DNA from: Kineothrix sp. MB12-C1
Lineage (GTDB): Bacteria; Bacillota; Clostridia; Lachnospirales; Lachnospiraceae
Direction: 5' to 3'
Assembly: GCF_030863805.1 (NCBI RefSeq)
Contig: NZ_CP132957.1
Span: 2,232,001-2,296,000, forward strand
DNA length: 64,000 nt
Position numbers and translations under genes: made by a program. Shown piece by piece: positions 1 to 8,763 of this stretch; the first letter of the stretch is position 1; each line of letters begins with the position of its first letter. The notes beneath the pieces are model-generated. The model had not been told where the DNA came from and searched no databases. It saw only the letters and a program-made list of their open reading frames with translations.

Positions 1-1324
1 TCAATATTGTTTAGATAATAATATTCGTAGTATTACAATATATTATGATTATGAAGGAATTGAAAAGTGGTGTACAGGAGAATGGAAGGCAAAAAAGCTA
101 GGTACAATAGCATATGTTGATTTTTATAGAAAAGCTATTCAATATATGAAAATTAATTTTGTTAAAGTAAAAGGGCATTCTGGCGATAAATATAATGAAT
201 TAGCAGATAGGTTGGCTAAAAATGCATTAGGAATAGATATTACAGAAAAAACATTTAAGGAAGAAATATCAATGGCTAAGAAAAAAGGTGTTTATATAGA
301 TAGGGAAAAAATTGTTGATTTAATATTAATAGAAGGAACTAAGCAATGGAATGATTTTACAGCAAGTAATCTTATCCAATCAGGTACTGCAAAAAGATGT
401 GAAATGACGGCTGGGGGAAGAAAAGCACTGTTAAACCTTCACTTTAACAGTGACGGTACGACAACAATCACTCCCACAGGCAATAATCAAGATATCTCTA
501 TGACTGTAAAGGCACTTCTTGAAGATGGGTGTTCTTTTTCGAGTGAAGCACAAGGAAAAACATACTCAATAAGAAAACTGCCAAATGAATGGGCGACAAA
601 AATAGTAGACTATTTAGAGTCATTGGAAGGTGTGACAGCAGAGCACTACGTTGTAGAAACAGCTCCATTACATAATTCCCATATTTTTACCAGTAAGATA
701 GGTGATAAATTAACAATAAATATTTATGAGACAGGAACATTAACACTACAGGGAAAACCCGCATATTTATATGGAGAGGCAATTTCATTTCTTTCTTATT
801 GTAAAGATGTGTCAGTTGATGACATAGTAGATAGTGTCAATAGTTTCCACAATCTAAATGTAAAGATAAGTGATGTAAGGAACGAAATGGAGACATTGAT
901 GCCTAGGGCCTATGGCAATATTGATGAAATGGTTTTTAAATTGCTTTCACCATCAATTTCTTTAAGAAAAATAGACATTAATTTAGAAGATTACTCATGT
1001 TATGCGTTTCCTGCGCTTCGAGCACTAGAAGGTTATATTAAATATTTATTTGGTTTAAAAGAGGTTCCAATTGGAAATACTTTTGGTGATGTATTTAATG
1101 GAAATGTTTTATATCCGAAAGTGATTACTAAAATTGGTGATGCAACATTTCATGCAGAATTGCAAAGATTATATGCATATTTCAAAGGTAGCAGGCACGT
1201 GCTTTTTCATACGACACAGATTTTAATAGGTACGACATTAATTGAAGATAAGCATGAAGCAGATGAAATTATAAATACAGTAATTAATCTGATAGAAACT
1301 TCATATATGAATATAAATCAGTAA
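1..1324 (+). CDS. rnlA: RNase HI-RnlA fusion toxin (5' end outside window)
   Basis: The frame is open from base 2, so about 440 C-terminal residues are visible. The first ~75 residues are the end of an RNase HI domain: YDYEGIEKW carries the third catalytic Asp, and GHSGDKYNELAD carries the catalytic His and last Asp. The first two acidic residues lie upstream of the window. The following ~360 residues match the length and layout of the E. coli RnlA (RNase LS) toxin, with an SDGTTTITPTG stretch and a C-terminal HEPN-type RX4H motif (SRHVLFH). RnlA is an mRNA endoribonuclease of a phage-defence toxin-antitoxin pair. The next gene, 20 bp on, is RnlB-like. Family assignment is from remembered motif similarity; fusion to RNase H is read directly from one uninterrupted frame. 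Confidence 0.8.
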   Translation, partial: QYCLDNNIRSITIYYDYEGIEKWCTGEWKAKKLGTIAYVDFYRKAIQYMKINFVKVKGHSGDKYNELADRLAKNALGIDITEKTFKEEISMAKKKGVYIDREKIVDLILIEGTKQWNDFTASNLIQSGTAKRCEMTAGGRKALLNLHFNSDGTTTITPTGNNQDISMTVKALLEDGCSFSSEAQGKTYSIRKLPNEWATKIVDYLESLEGVTAEHYVVETAPLHNSHIFTSKIGDKLTINIYETGTLTLQGKPAYLYGEAISFLSYCKDVSVDDIVDSVNSFHNLNVKISDVRNEMETLMPRAYGNIDEMVFKLLSPSISLRKIDINLEDYSCYAFPALRALEGYIKYLFGLKEVPIGNTFGDVFNGNVLYPKVITKIGDATFHAELQRLYAYFKGSRHVLFHTTQILIGTTLIEDKHEADEIINTVINLIETSYMNINQ

Positions 1325-1344
1325 TAATAAGAAGGAGGTTTGTT

Positions 1345-1701
1345 ATGAAAGATAATTTTAAAATATTAAAACTAAATAATGAACCATATGATTTCCTTAT
1401 TATTGCGACATCTTACGAAAATCCCTTGGATTCTATTGAGGAAATAGAAGAAGAAATACATGTAAAAAAAGCCAACTTACTTTTTGATTTAACATTGATT
1501 AATGGTGTTAAAAAAAATAGATATATAAAATGTGAGTATAAGGCAGGGATTAATAAGTTACAATCATGTTCATTAGTAGATAGTATTGATGAAACAATAA
1601 AGGCATTAAGTTATAATTTTTTTAAACAGAATGAAGAAGTGGTCCGAAAAAGTATAATTCCTAATACACTTAAGCACTTAATTAAATCTGGTTTAATTTA
1701 A
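1345..1701 (+). CDS. rnlB: RnlB-family antitoxin
   Basis: 118 aa, with a strong AGGAGG ribosome site, 20 bp after the toxin gene and followed by a terminator, so the two form an operon. The segment YENPLDSIEEIE followed by LLFDLTLINGVKKNRYI matches the conserved layout of E. coli RnlB (ENPL...E...LFDLL..NG...NR). RnlB binds RnlA and blocks its ribonuclease activity; loss of RnlB after phage infection frees the toxin. The identification rests on this motif pattern, size and position next to the toxin. Confidence 0.75.
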   Translation: MKDNFKILKLNNEPYDFLIIATSYENPLDSIEEIEEEIHVKKANLLFDLTLINGVKKNRYIKCEYKAGINKLQSCSLVDSIDETIKALSYNFFKQNEEVVRKSIIPNTLKHLIKSGLI

Positions 1702-1716
1702 CGATAGAGTAGATGG

Positions 1717-1750
1717 GCCTCCAAATAATAATTGGAGGCTTACTTATTTT
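1717..1750 (+). terminator. Rho-independent terminator of rnlAB
   Basis: An 8-bp stem (GCCTCCAA-type arms at 1717-1724 and 1732-1739) with a 7-nt loop is followed by a T-rich run (1741-1750), 16 bp after the rnlB stop. Confidence 0.75.
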
Positions 1751-1922
1751 TTGAAAAACAAAGCCATAAATTTGGAGCCGAAAATGTTATTGTAAAACAG
1801 TTTGTATTTATCTAACGTTTTTTATTCAGCTAAAAAAGAAAAACTTCATAATCACAGTCTTTCTACATTTCTCTAAGCTCTTGTATATAATCAATAAACG
1901 GATAATATTTATCAATATTTAG

Positions 1923-2007
1923 GGCAATCGCATAAGAAAAAATATTTTAATTATAGATGGTCAGCGATAAATACCCCAATTAAAATATTTTTTCTTATGC
2001 GATTGCC
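1923..2007. repeat. Perfect 30-bp inverted repeat with 25-nt spacer
   Basis: Arms 1923-1952 and 1978-2007 are exact reverse complements (GGCAATCGCATAAG at the outer ends). The spacer is GC-richer than the arms. It lies in the gene-free stretch 1751-2178, where no other coding signal was seen. It could be a MITE-like remnant, a transposon end pair or a long RNA hairpin; nothing in the sequence decides between these. Confidence 0.85.
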
Positions 2008-2084
2008 TTGAAATAGATATTTATTCTGTCCTATTTTCGGGCAAATGACAGGAATTGACATAGAAATAAGTATGAAGAAATAGC

Positions 2085-2135
2085 GGCTCTGGAAACAGAA
2101 TAATCATTCACAAATTCTATTTCAGAGCCATTTTT
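2085..2135. terminator. Terminator-like hairpin 3' of the DUF5688 remnant
   Basis: Arms GGCTCTGGAAACAGAAT (2085-2101) and ATTCTATTTCAGAGCC (2114-2129) pair with small mismatches, with TTTTT at 2131-2135 on the plus strand. It sits 44 bp past the stop of the minus-strand gene and may work in either direction. Confidence 0.55.
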
Positions 2136-2178
2136 CAGTAAATGAATTGATTTGAATTTTAGTTTATGGAACATATTT

Positions 2179-2664
2179 TTACTTAGCTATTTTATCACAG
2201 CGTACCAATTCATGCCCTATATTATCATATTCATACATATAATCGGACAACCTTTCATCTACGGAAACGTGCATGAGATTGACTTCCTGTACCATCTTTT
2301 CCAACTCCCTAAAATCGATATCCTCAGTTTTCGATAAGATCAACACTTCGTTTGTTGATGACGGGATAACATAGAACGCCCCACCAAGCTGTTTCGCTAT
2401 CTTCTCTTGTACTTTTGTATTTAAGATACAGGCAGCCCCATTTACCCTTGCTTTATTGGTCAGACAATACATGGTCATCCTGCGCTCCGGCACCATACTT
2501 TCAAAAAATCCCCGGATCAATTCTTCCTCTATTTCAAACTGTTTTGCTATATCCGGTATCAGCAGTTCTTTCACCACATCCTGCAGTGGTAAGAATACGG
2601 CGGGCATAAGGGATTCCATATTGGAAAGAGCTGTCTGATGAAAGATTTCCTTGTCTATTCCATA
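2179..2664 (-). pseudogene. DUF5688 protein, C-terminal half (cut by IS21)
   Basis: Carries the last ~161 residues of a DUF5688-family protein (ends ...GHELVRCDKIAK). The frame is open upstream of the first ATG (2619) and reads GIDKEIFHQTALSN back to the insertion-sequence boundary at 2669/2670. The N-terminal half is at 5249-5725. Joining the two across the element with one copy of the 5-bp duplication gives an uninterrupted ~319-aa frame (...NNLLAEYGIDKE...). DUF5688 proteins are of unknown function and are common on clostridial mobile elements. The half-gene is unlikely to be functional. Confidence 0.85.
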
Positions 2665-2669
2665 TTCAG
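2665..2669. repeat. IS21 target-site duplication, left copy (TTCAG)
   Basis: TTCAG directly before the TGAATATTC end of the element; the matching copy is at 5252-5256. Confidence 0.85.
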
Positions 2670-2751
2670 TGAATATTCTTGGGCGATGAAACCGCAGTTC
2701 CGGGGAATCGGGAACCGCTTGACCGGAACTGCGGAACCACCTTATGCGAGT

Positions 2752-3528
2752 TTACTCGCTCATGTTTTTGTCTAGTCCATATATCTCTCGCATTGATATA
2801 TCCTTTGAAGGATCAATGCTTTGGATATTGATTTTATATGCATCATAAACAATACGATCCAGAATAGCATCAGCCAGAGGACTGGATTCACCACCTAACT
2901 GTTCATACCATCCTTCCTGCAGATACTGGGAGCAGAAAATCGTAGATGATTTCTTACGTCTCCTATGCAGAAGTTCAAATATATCTTTTTGTTCATTGTC
3001 AGTTGGCTTGAGCAAGAGCCATTCATCAATGATAAGAAGAAGTGGATTGGCATATTTAGCCATGACCTTTTTGTATGTACCTTCATTTCTTGACATCTCT
3101 AGCTCGATCAAAAGATCTGGGAGACGCACATATTTAGTATTGTAATACTGCTTACATGCTTCCATACCGAAAGCGCATGCCATGTAAGTCTTACCACTGC
3201 CTGTTGCACCAGTAATAAATAAGTTACGGTGTTCAGATATGTATTCGCAAGCAGCAAGTCTCTTTATGAGTTCTCTGTTCAGCTTGCGTCCTGAAGTATA
3301 ATCGATATCCATGATACTTGCTTCCGTCTGGTCGAATCCAGCGTTATGAATCAGTCTTTTTAGTCGGTTATTCTTACGACTGCTGAATTCGATATCGGTC
3401 AGCATGCCAAAGCGGTCTTCGAAGGAAACTTCTTTCATCTTTGGATCATTCAGCTGATTGCGAAATGCATCTGCCATAGAACTAAGGCGCATTTCAATTA
3501 ATTTATCAATCGTACTTTGGTTTGTCAT
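2752..3528 (-). CDS. istB: IS21-family helper ATPase IstB
   Basis: 258 aa, the usual IstB length. AAA+ ATPase with Walker A GATGSGKT (residues ~107-114) and Walker B LLLIIDEW (~168-175). IstB acts with the IstA transposase: it binds and remodels target DNA and stimulates strand transfer. The start is 6 bp past the istA stop, as expected for the co-transcribed istAB pair. Confidence 0.95.
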   Translation of the reverse strand: MTNQSTIDKLIEMRLSSMADAFRNQLNDPKMKEVSFEDRFGMLTDIEFSSRKNNRLKRLIHNAGFDQTEASIMDIDYTSGRKLNRELIKRLAACEYISEHRNLFITGATGSGKTYMACAFGMEACKQYYNTKYVRLPDLLIELEMSRNEGTYKKVMAKYANPLLLIIDEWLLLKPTDNEQKDIFELLHRRRKKSSTIFCSQYLQEGWYEQLGGESSPLADAILDRIVYDAYKINIQSIDPSKDISMREIYGLDKNMSE

Positions 3529-3534
3529 AAGTGT

Positions 3535-5085
3535 TTACCTCCGATAATAGTCGGCACCTCTTGTGATGCCATACTTGTTTTGTGTGTCTGCTGGTTTTGT
3601 TTCAGAATCAGCGTCAACAGATTTGTCATGCCCTGCAGTGAGTATGTTTTTAATACTTTTATAGCTGGGTGCCGCTGTATAGCTGAGAGCCTTTTCACAA
3701 GCAGCTTCTAATCGCTCTACTGAGTATTTATCAGCAAGTTTAAGAAGTCCCATACAGCCTTTATAAGTCTGTTGTTCCACACGTTTGGAGGTGAGGATTG
3801 CATCCACTACCTTGTACGTATTGTTACCGATCCGCTCGCCCCACTTCCGGAAACGGTCACCGTTCCATTCCAGATATTTCTGGTGGTCTTCTGGCATATG
3901 TTCCAGTATTGTATCATACTGACCTTTTCTGCCATGAAGTCTTTTGTGGGAAGCTATGCGGTTATGGTTGTAGAAAATTTCAATTGTAGTATCTGTTACC
4001 CTGACATCTACCTTTCGTTTAATGTATTCATATGGAACCGAGTATAGCATTCCGTCAATGGATATGTGATAATTAAACTGAACGGTGACCTGTTTCCAGT
4101 CCGCCAGTTCAAAAGAGGTAGCAGGTAGGGGAGCCAGTAATGGCAGTTCTTCGTCGCGGAAGAGTTCCAATCGGCTACCTTCTTTCTTTTGAAAGAGCCG
4201 CTTATTGAATTCTTCTAACTTTTGACGAATCACACGATTCAGTTCCGCAAGTGAAAAGAACTGTTCATTACGTAATGCAGCAATAATCCAGGTGGAAATA
4301 TTTCCGACGGATCCTTCTGCATTTGGCTTGTCCTTAGGTGCCCGGACTCTGGCAGGTATAATGGCTGTTCCATAGTGCTCAGCCATTTCCTGATAAGTGG
4401 CGTTGATTCGTTGATCATTCCAGTTGTTATTGTGTATCACAGCTGTTTTACAGTTATCTGGGACGAGGATCTTAGCGACACCACCGAAGAACTGATACAT
4501 ATGAATATGAGCTCTGATCCAGGCTGGCTGCTTTTCATCAATAAATGCTTCCGCATAGACATACTGGCTATAAGTCATTACACCTACAAATACATAGGCG
4601 TTGATGATTTCACCTGTATCTGGATCAATGATGTGAGCTGGATATCCAGCCCAGTCCACTTCCACCTGTTCGCCTGGCTTACGATTAATGTGCATGGTTG
4701 CACGGTGTTTCTGTTCGTCCTGCTGAATGTAGTAGCAGAACTGGGAATACATCAAAGGCTCATCGCCGTTTAATCGGCAGTCCTCCATGTATTCGGTCCA
4801 AAGGAGCTTTTTGCTTACTCCATTGCGAAGTAGCTCTTTACGGATGTAGGCATAGTCGGGCATACGCTTATTCGATGATTCGATATGCTTACCCTTTTCT
4901 GGGAAAAGAATTCCGGCAAGTACTTCGTCAGTTTGATTCTTATCAAGTGGCCATGAAACATCTAATTCTTTGGCTTTTTTAAGAACACTATTGACGGTTT
5001 TCTTAGAGACACTGCAACTATCTGCAATGCTCTGTTGACTGAGATGAAGACTATGAAGTCTCAATATCTCGCGATACTTGGTCAT
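3535..5085 (-). CDS. istA: IS21-family transposase IstA
   Basis: 516 aa, full length for the family. The N-terminus has a helix-turn-helix (LSQQSIADSCSVSKKTVNSVL, shortened: residues ~16-36). The central DDE/RNase H-like core includes QVEVDWAG (first Asp), LVPDNCKTAV (second Asp) and the DKPNAEGSVG region with the Glu. It cuts and joins the element ends. Translation begins at an ATG with an AGGAGG site close to the right terminus. Followed at once by istB. Confidence 0.95.
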   Translation of the reverse strand: MTKYREILRLHSLHLSQQSIADSCSVSKKTVNSVLKKAKELDVSWPLDKNQTDEVLAGILFPEKGKHIESSNKRMPDYAYIRKELLRNGVSKKLLWTEYMEDCRLNGDEPLMYSQFCYYIQQDEQKHRATMHINRKPGEQVEVDWAGYPAHIIDPDTGEIINAYVFVGVMTYSQYVYAEAFIDEKQPAWIRAHIHMYQFFGGVAKILVPDNCKTAVIHNNNWNDQRINATYQEMAEHYGTAIIPARVRAPKDKPNAEGSVGNISTWIIAALRNEQFFSLAELNRVIRQKLEEFNKRLFQKKEGSRLELFRDEELPLLAPLPATSFELADWKQVTVQFNYHISIDGMLYSVPYEYIKRKVDVRVTDTTIEIFYNHNRIASHKRLHGRKGQYDTILEHMPEDHQKYLEWNGDRFRKWGERIGNNTYKVVDAILTSKRVEQQTYKGCMGLLKLADKYSVERLEAACEKALSYTAAPSYKSIKNILTAGHDKSVDADSETKPADTQNKYGITRGADYYRR

Positions 5086-5248
5086 AATGATGACCTCCTT
5101 ATAATGAATTTACACCGGACTGGTGCATGCTTTCATTATAAGACTTATATGCTTAAATGGTTTACCCAACACCGGAATGTTGGTTTCCATTAAAACGGAA
5201 TAACGGTTTCCGGATTCCGGACAGATGGTGTAATCAGTTCCGGATTAT

Positions 5249-5725
5249 TCATTCAGCTAACAAATTATTATGTATAGTAACGGTAAAACTGCTTGCCTCT
5301 CTTTCTTCCAGTATAATCAGGTAAATAACTGCCAAATCTTCTATCTGTGTAAAAGGTTTATTTCTCAGGAAATTCTTATTTTTCTCCGCATTGACCAGTT
5401 TACATACAAGCTTGTCTTTTACCTTCTCCCAATCGGTAACGATAGAAACATCGAAATCCTTTGGTATATGGTAATCCATACGGATCTCCGCTATGGATTG
5501 GAGAATACTTTTCATGCTTCTGCCATTCTCATAATCTCTAAAATAATCATCCAGACAAATGACAGGTGTCATATTGCTGCCATTTTCACTGATTTGCAGA
5601 CCGTCCAATAGGTAGTCATTATTCTTGACGACCTGGTCAATCTGGATGGTACTATCCGCATATTTTTCTGGTAAGTTCTCTAAAATATGTTTCATTATAT
5701 AATCCTTAAATTCCGTGTAATCCAT
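5249..5725 (-). pseudogene. DUF5688 protein, N-terminal half (cut by IS21)
   Basis: 157 native residues from ATG (GGAGGA ribosome site) through ...HNNLLAE, then an immediate stop supplied by the insertion sequence (TGA at 5249-5251). The segments LPEKYAD, VVKNNDYLLDGL and QIEDLAVIY are characteristic of DUF5688. The C-terminal half resumes at 2664 on the far side of the IS21 element. The gene precedes nothing else in its operon and follows a hairpin, so it was probably its own unit. Confidence 0.85.
5252..5256. repeat. IS21 target-site duplication, right copy (TTCAG)
   Basis: Direct repeat of 2665-2669 immediately outside the right terminus of the element. Confidence 0.85.
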
Positions 5726-5755
5726 TTTATCTGTCCTCCGTTAAGACAAAATATA

Positions 5756-5777
5756 CCATTAGGCTGTAGTCTAATGG
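5756..5777 (-). terminator. Hairpin between the 266-aa gene and DUF5688
   Basis: Perfect 7-bp stem (CCATTAG 5756-5762 with CTAATGG 5771-5777), read on the minus strand into TATATTTTGTC. Likely terminator of the YqaJ/266-aa operon. Confidence 0.5.
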
Positions 5778-5906
5778 CATGTCATAAAAATGTCCCAATA
5801 GAGTTGCTTTTTGGCTTTTGGCATGTACCACAGTTCAAAACAACCCTACTGAGAATCTGATGTTATCGTAACTTGCTCCATTCTTCAAAAGTCATTGTCG
5901 TAAGAT

Positions 5907-6707
5907 TTATCCAGCTTCCTGAATCATAGGTTCTATGTCTATTTCTACGGTATTAAATATCTCCAGAAACTGCTTGCCAAATTCTTTTGCATGGACCGCT
6001 TCTTCCGCACTTAAGGTTCTGTCCGATTCAAACTGATATTTGGCATATGGTTTCCCGTCTCTGCTGGTGGCTTTCTCTAATGAAATCTTTGTAACAACGC
6101 TGTTTAGCGGGGTCAGGTTACTTACCAGACGGGTGGTATACTTTAGAAAAAGCATCTTGCTGGACACCGGAATCCGTACCAAAAGCGGAAGGATATTGCT
6201 TGGCCTGAGCAGAAATAAAAGCACCGATTCTTTACAGGCTTTTGCGTTCGATTCCCCATTCTTGGAACCGAAATCATTAAAGGGGCACTGACTACAGGGC
6301 TTTCCGTCATAGGAAACCATGCTGTCAGGACTGGAGCATACCGGAGGGGTCCCTTCCACCGGGTCAGGGGTATCCCAGTAAGCACGGGGCGTGATATAAC
6401 CCAGAATAATTCCGGTCAGTTCTTTTTCGGCTTCTTCTCCGGTCAGTCCGGGAACTGAAAACACTACCGCTCCACCGGAAGGTGACTTCACCAGATCAAA
6501 CAGCGAAAAGGATAATGGCTGGTTCTTTAAGTTCTCTCTAAGAATATCCAGTACCGGGTTGGAAAAGGCAATGTAGTCCGAATGCACTGGGGGAAAGTCC
6601 GTTTCCGGCATTTTTACCAGCGTTCTTTCTTCTGCAGGCGCGGTACTTGCCTTTCTCTTACTAGTTAATTGTTGTTTTAGTTTTGTGTTCTCCATAATGG
6701 CCTCCAA
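5907..6707 (-). CDS. Mobile-element protein of unknown function with Cys motif
   Basis: 266 aa. The first ~30 residues are basic and low complexity. A central segment has VCSSPDSMVSYDGKPCSQCP and then KACKE, a Cys-rich pattern seen in proteins encoded beside YqaJ nucleases on clostridial plasmids and integrative elements. The gene follows yqaJ by 1 bp, so the two are translated together. By position it may handle single-stranded DNA in the same recombination pathway, but that is inference; I cannot name the family with confidence. Confidence 0.75.
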   Translation of the reverse strand: MEAIMENTKLKQQLTSKRKASTAPAEERTLVKMPETDFPPVHSDYIAFSNPVLDILRENLKNQPLSFSLFDLVKSPSGGAVVFSVPGLTGEEAEKELTGIILGYITPRAYWDTPDPVEGTPPVCSSPDSMVSYDGKPCSQCPFNDFGSKNGESNAKACKESVLLFLLRPSNILPLLVRIPVSSKMLFLKYTTRLVSNLTPLNSVVTKISLEKATSRDGKPYAKYQFESDRTLSAEEAVHAKEFGKQFLEIFNTVEIDIEPMIQEAG

Positions 6708-6708
6708 G

Positions 6709-7656
6709 TCATACCGCTTCTTTTACCGAAAAACGGCGATATGATGTTTTATTTGCATATTTTTTATACAGAACCGGATGTTCTGCTTTCAGGGTTTTGC
6801 TGTCCAATCGTTCCTGGGACATGCTTTTCCAGATAACTCTTTTGTCGGCAATACTGCCGACTTCGTTTTCTCCCATCATCTGCTTTAACAGGTTCTCCGC
6901 TTCCTGCTTCTGCAGCATATATTGTTCCACCTTTTCACAGGCAGCCTCGTATTGAATAATCAGCGGAGAAGCGGTATCCGGCAGCCGGATCTGGGATTGG
7001 GGGATGCTGTCTGGAAATCTCTTTGCCAGAAGACTAGCCGAAGCATTTGTTCCGTCAAGGGGCGGGGGAACCAACGATTCCACATGATTCCAGAAATCCG
7101 CTTCCAGTGGAATCAACAGGGCGATCAACTCCTCATCCCGTTCCACGAACTTCCACCGAAAGGTGTTGCCGCCAATTAATACGGCGATATACGCGCCCCG
7201 GTATCCGGTAACTGCCATATAATGCTGGATCTGTAACAGGTATGCATCGGGCAGGGAATCCTCTTCCCATTCCCCATATTTATAAGCGGAAGCTGTCTTT
7301 GCTTCAAAGATACAGGTTCCATACTCCGGATGTTCACAAATGCCATCCAGATTTGCCTGCATAAAGGGATGTTCTTCACTTTGCAGAAGATAAGGGACCA
7401 GACTGACTTCTATTCCGGTACGTCTGGTAAACTCTGACCGGACCAACGCTTCCAGCCTTGTGCCCCAATAGGCAGCTTCTCCTGCTTCCTGATCAGATAG
7501 CTGGCCGGTCTTTTCCATCCAGAGTTCTACCGGGGATTTATAACGGTTGATGCCGCACACAATGGAAGCATCCGAACCGCCAATCCCTTTTTTTCGATAG
7601 GCAAGCCATTCTTCATAAGACATCTGTTCCGTTGGTGCAATCATAATTGCTGCCAT
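6709..7656 (-). CDS. YqaJ-family viral-type recombinase/exonuclease
   Basis: 315 aa. The N-terminal half is the YqaJ/lambda-exonuclease fold: RKKGIGGSDAS near residues 20-31, GTRLEALVRSEF (conserved Glu), NLDGI (Asp) and FEAKTA (Glu-x-Lys) form the PD-(D/E)XK metal site, followed by LLQIQHYMAVTG. The C-terminal ~110 residues include a helical segment. Such nucleases resect DNA ends for phage- and plasmid-encoded annealing recombination. It sits between DUF932 and the 266-aa gene, a common mobile-element grouping. Confidence 0.88.
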   Translation of the reverse strand: MAAIMIAPTEQMSYEEWLAYRKKGIGGSDASIVCGINRYKSPVELWMEKTGQLSDQEAGEAAYWGTRLEALVRSEFTRRTGIEVSLVPYLLQSEEHPFMQANLDGICEHPEYGTCIFEAKTASAYKYGEWEEDSLPDAYLLQIQHYMAVTGYRGAYIAVLIGGNTFRWKFVERDEELIALLIPLEADFWNHVESLVPPPLDGTNASASLLAKRFPDSIPQSQIRLPDTASPLIIQYEAACEKVEQYMLQKQEAENLLKQMMGENEVGSIADKRVIWKSMSQERLDSKTLKAEHPVLYKKYANKTSYRRFSVKEAV

Positions 7657-7716
7657 ATCATAACCTCACTTTCCATACAATAGGGGCATGCAGAAGGAAA
7701 CTGCATACCCCACACA

Positions 7717-8649
7717 TCATGCTGCCAACACCATTTCATAAGCTTTATCAATCAAAGGATTTCCTTCCACGGTCTTGGCGAACATGTTTTCCCGATAATT
7801 GGCAGTGGCTCTGAGCGGCTCGGCATGGGTGGCAAAGTCGGAAACTGCACAGAGAAAGCGATACCCATTTTTTCCCACATGCTTAAGGTCGGGCGCATCA
7901 AAGTAGCGAATCTTTAAATCCTCACGGATACGGGTTATATTTTTTCTGTGAATGTCCGTGGGTGCTTCATCCATAGGAAGCAGCAGGTTGATATACTCCA
8001 TCACTTTCGCATCACTTACTTTTATTTTTGATAACCGGGAGAATTCCGTACCCAGCCTGCCCATGTACTTTTCTGCCAGAAGCAGCGTATTATGCGCTTC
8101 GTCCATTTTTGCTGCTAAATCGCCCACATGGACTGTGGACCATATCCGTTTGGCGGACGATAATGCAATGTTTAAAGTATTTTGGCAAACTACGCGTATG
8201 GGAGTCATAGCTACTTTAATCGCCCCGCTTCCATCATGGGAACTGCTGAATACAAGATAAGGCTCAATTTGTTCTCCCTCAATGATGTATTTATCAGGAA
8301 GCTTGGCAAGAAGCCAGATCTTACGTCCTTCCTGTAGCGAGCCTGCGGTTTCATACTTGACGCCCTCCCCTAAAAGGGCATCGGTAAAGGCAAAGGCTTC
8401 TTCGTTCTGGACCACACGGTAACGGTCGGTGACTACACCGAGGACCTTTTCATCCGTATCCCGGATGTTTGCTTTGTACCCGGGAATCGGGTCGTAAGTA
8501 TCCGTCATGATTTGGCGTTGAATGACCTTCCAGTCAAGTCCCGATACCTGCAGGGCTTCTTCAGAATTTACCGCGGATTCCACACGGATGCCTAAGCCGT
8601 GCCAGGGGGCCGTTCTTGTGTAAAACATTGTTTCTACATTTGCTGCCAT
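7717..8649 (-). CDS. DUF932 (phage/plasmid-like) protein
   Basis: 310 aa. It starts MAANVETMFY and has APWHGLG, VLGVVTDRYRVVQNEEAF and VVCQNTL, the marks of the DUF932/TIGR03299 phage/plasmid-like family. Biochemical role unknown; members are repeatedly encoded with YqaJ and recombination genes, as here (60 bp upstream of yqaJ). Start chosen at the ATG preceded by an AAAGGAGAT site. Confidence 0.88.
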   Translation of the reverse strand: MAANVETMFYTRTAPWHGLGIRVESAVNSEEALQVSGLDWKVIQRQIMTDTYDPIPGYKANIRDTDEKVLGVVTDRYRVVQNEEAFAFTDALLGEGVKYETAGSLQEGRKIWLLAKLPDKYIIEGEQIEPYLVFSSSHDGSGAIKVAMTPIRVVCQNTLNIALSSAKRIWSTVHVGDLAAKMDEAHNTLLLAEKYMGRLGTEFSRLSKIKVSDAKVMEYINLLLPMDEAPTDIHRKNITRIREDLKIRYFDAPDLKHVGKNGYRFLCAVSDFATHAEPLRATANYRENMFAKTVEGNPLIDKAYEMVLAA

Positions 8650-8726
8650 TTTTTTATATCTCCTTTATTTTTTTGTTGGAGGAAAGCTGCCATTTTGTAC
8701 TGTCTGCATTTTCCTTAAAGGCAAAC

Positions 8727-8752
8727 AAAGAGCCTCCCCTGGGGAAGCCCTC
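8727..8752 (-). terminator. Terminator-like hairpin after small membrane ORF
   Basis: Imperfect GC-rich stem AGAGCCTCCCC / GGGGAAGCCCTCT around a single-base apex; read on the minus strand it runs into TTGTTTGCC. It lies just past the stop of the 38-aa frame at 8764-8880. Confidence 0.5.
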
Positions 8753-8763
8753 TGTGTACGCTT

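Larger units (their letters stand above)
2670..5251 (-). mobile_element. IS21-family insertion sequence
   Basis: 2582 bp. Ends TGAATATTC (left) and, on the other strand, TGAATAATC (right), i.e. TG...CA termini, with internal CCGGAACTG-type repeats near both ends. It encodes istA and istB on the minus strand and is flanked by a 5-bp direct repeat, TTCAG. It interrupts a DUF5688 gene. Both transposition genes are full length and the two ends and duplication are intact, so the insertion looks recent and possibly still active. Confidence 0.93.
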
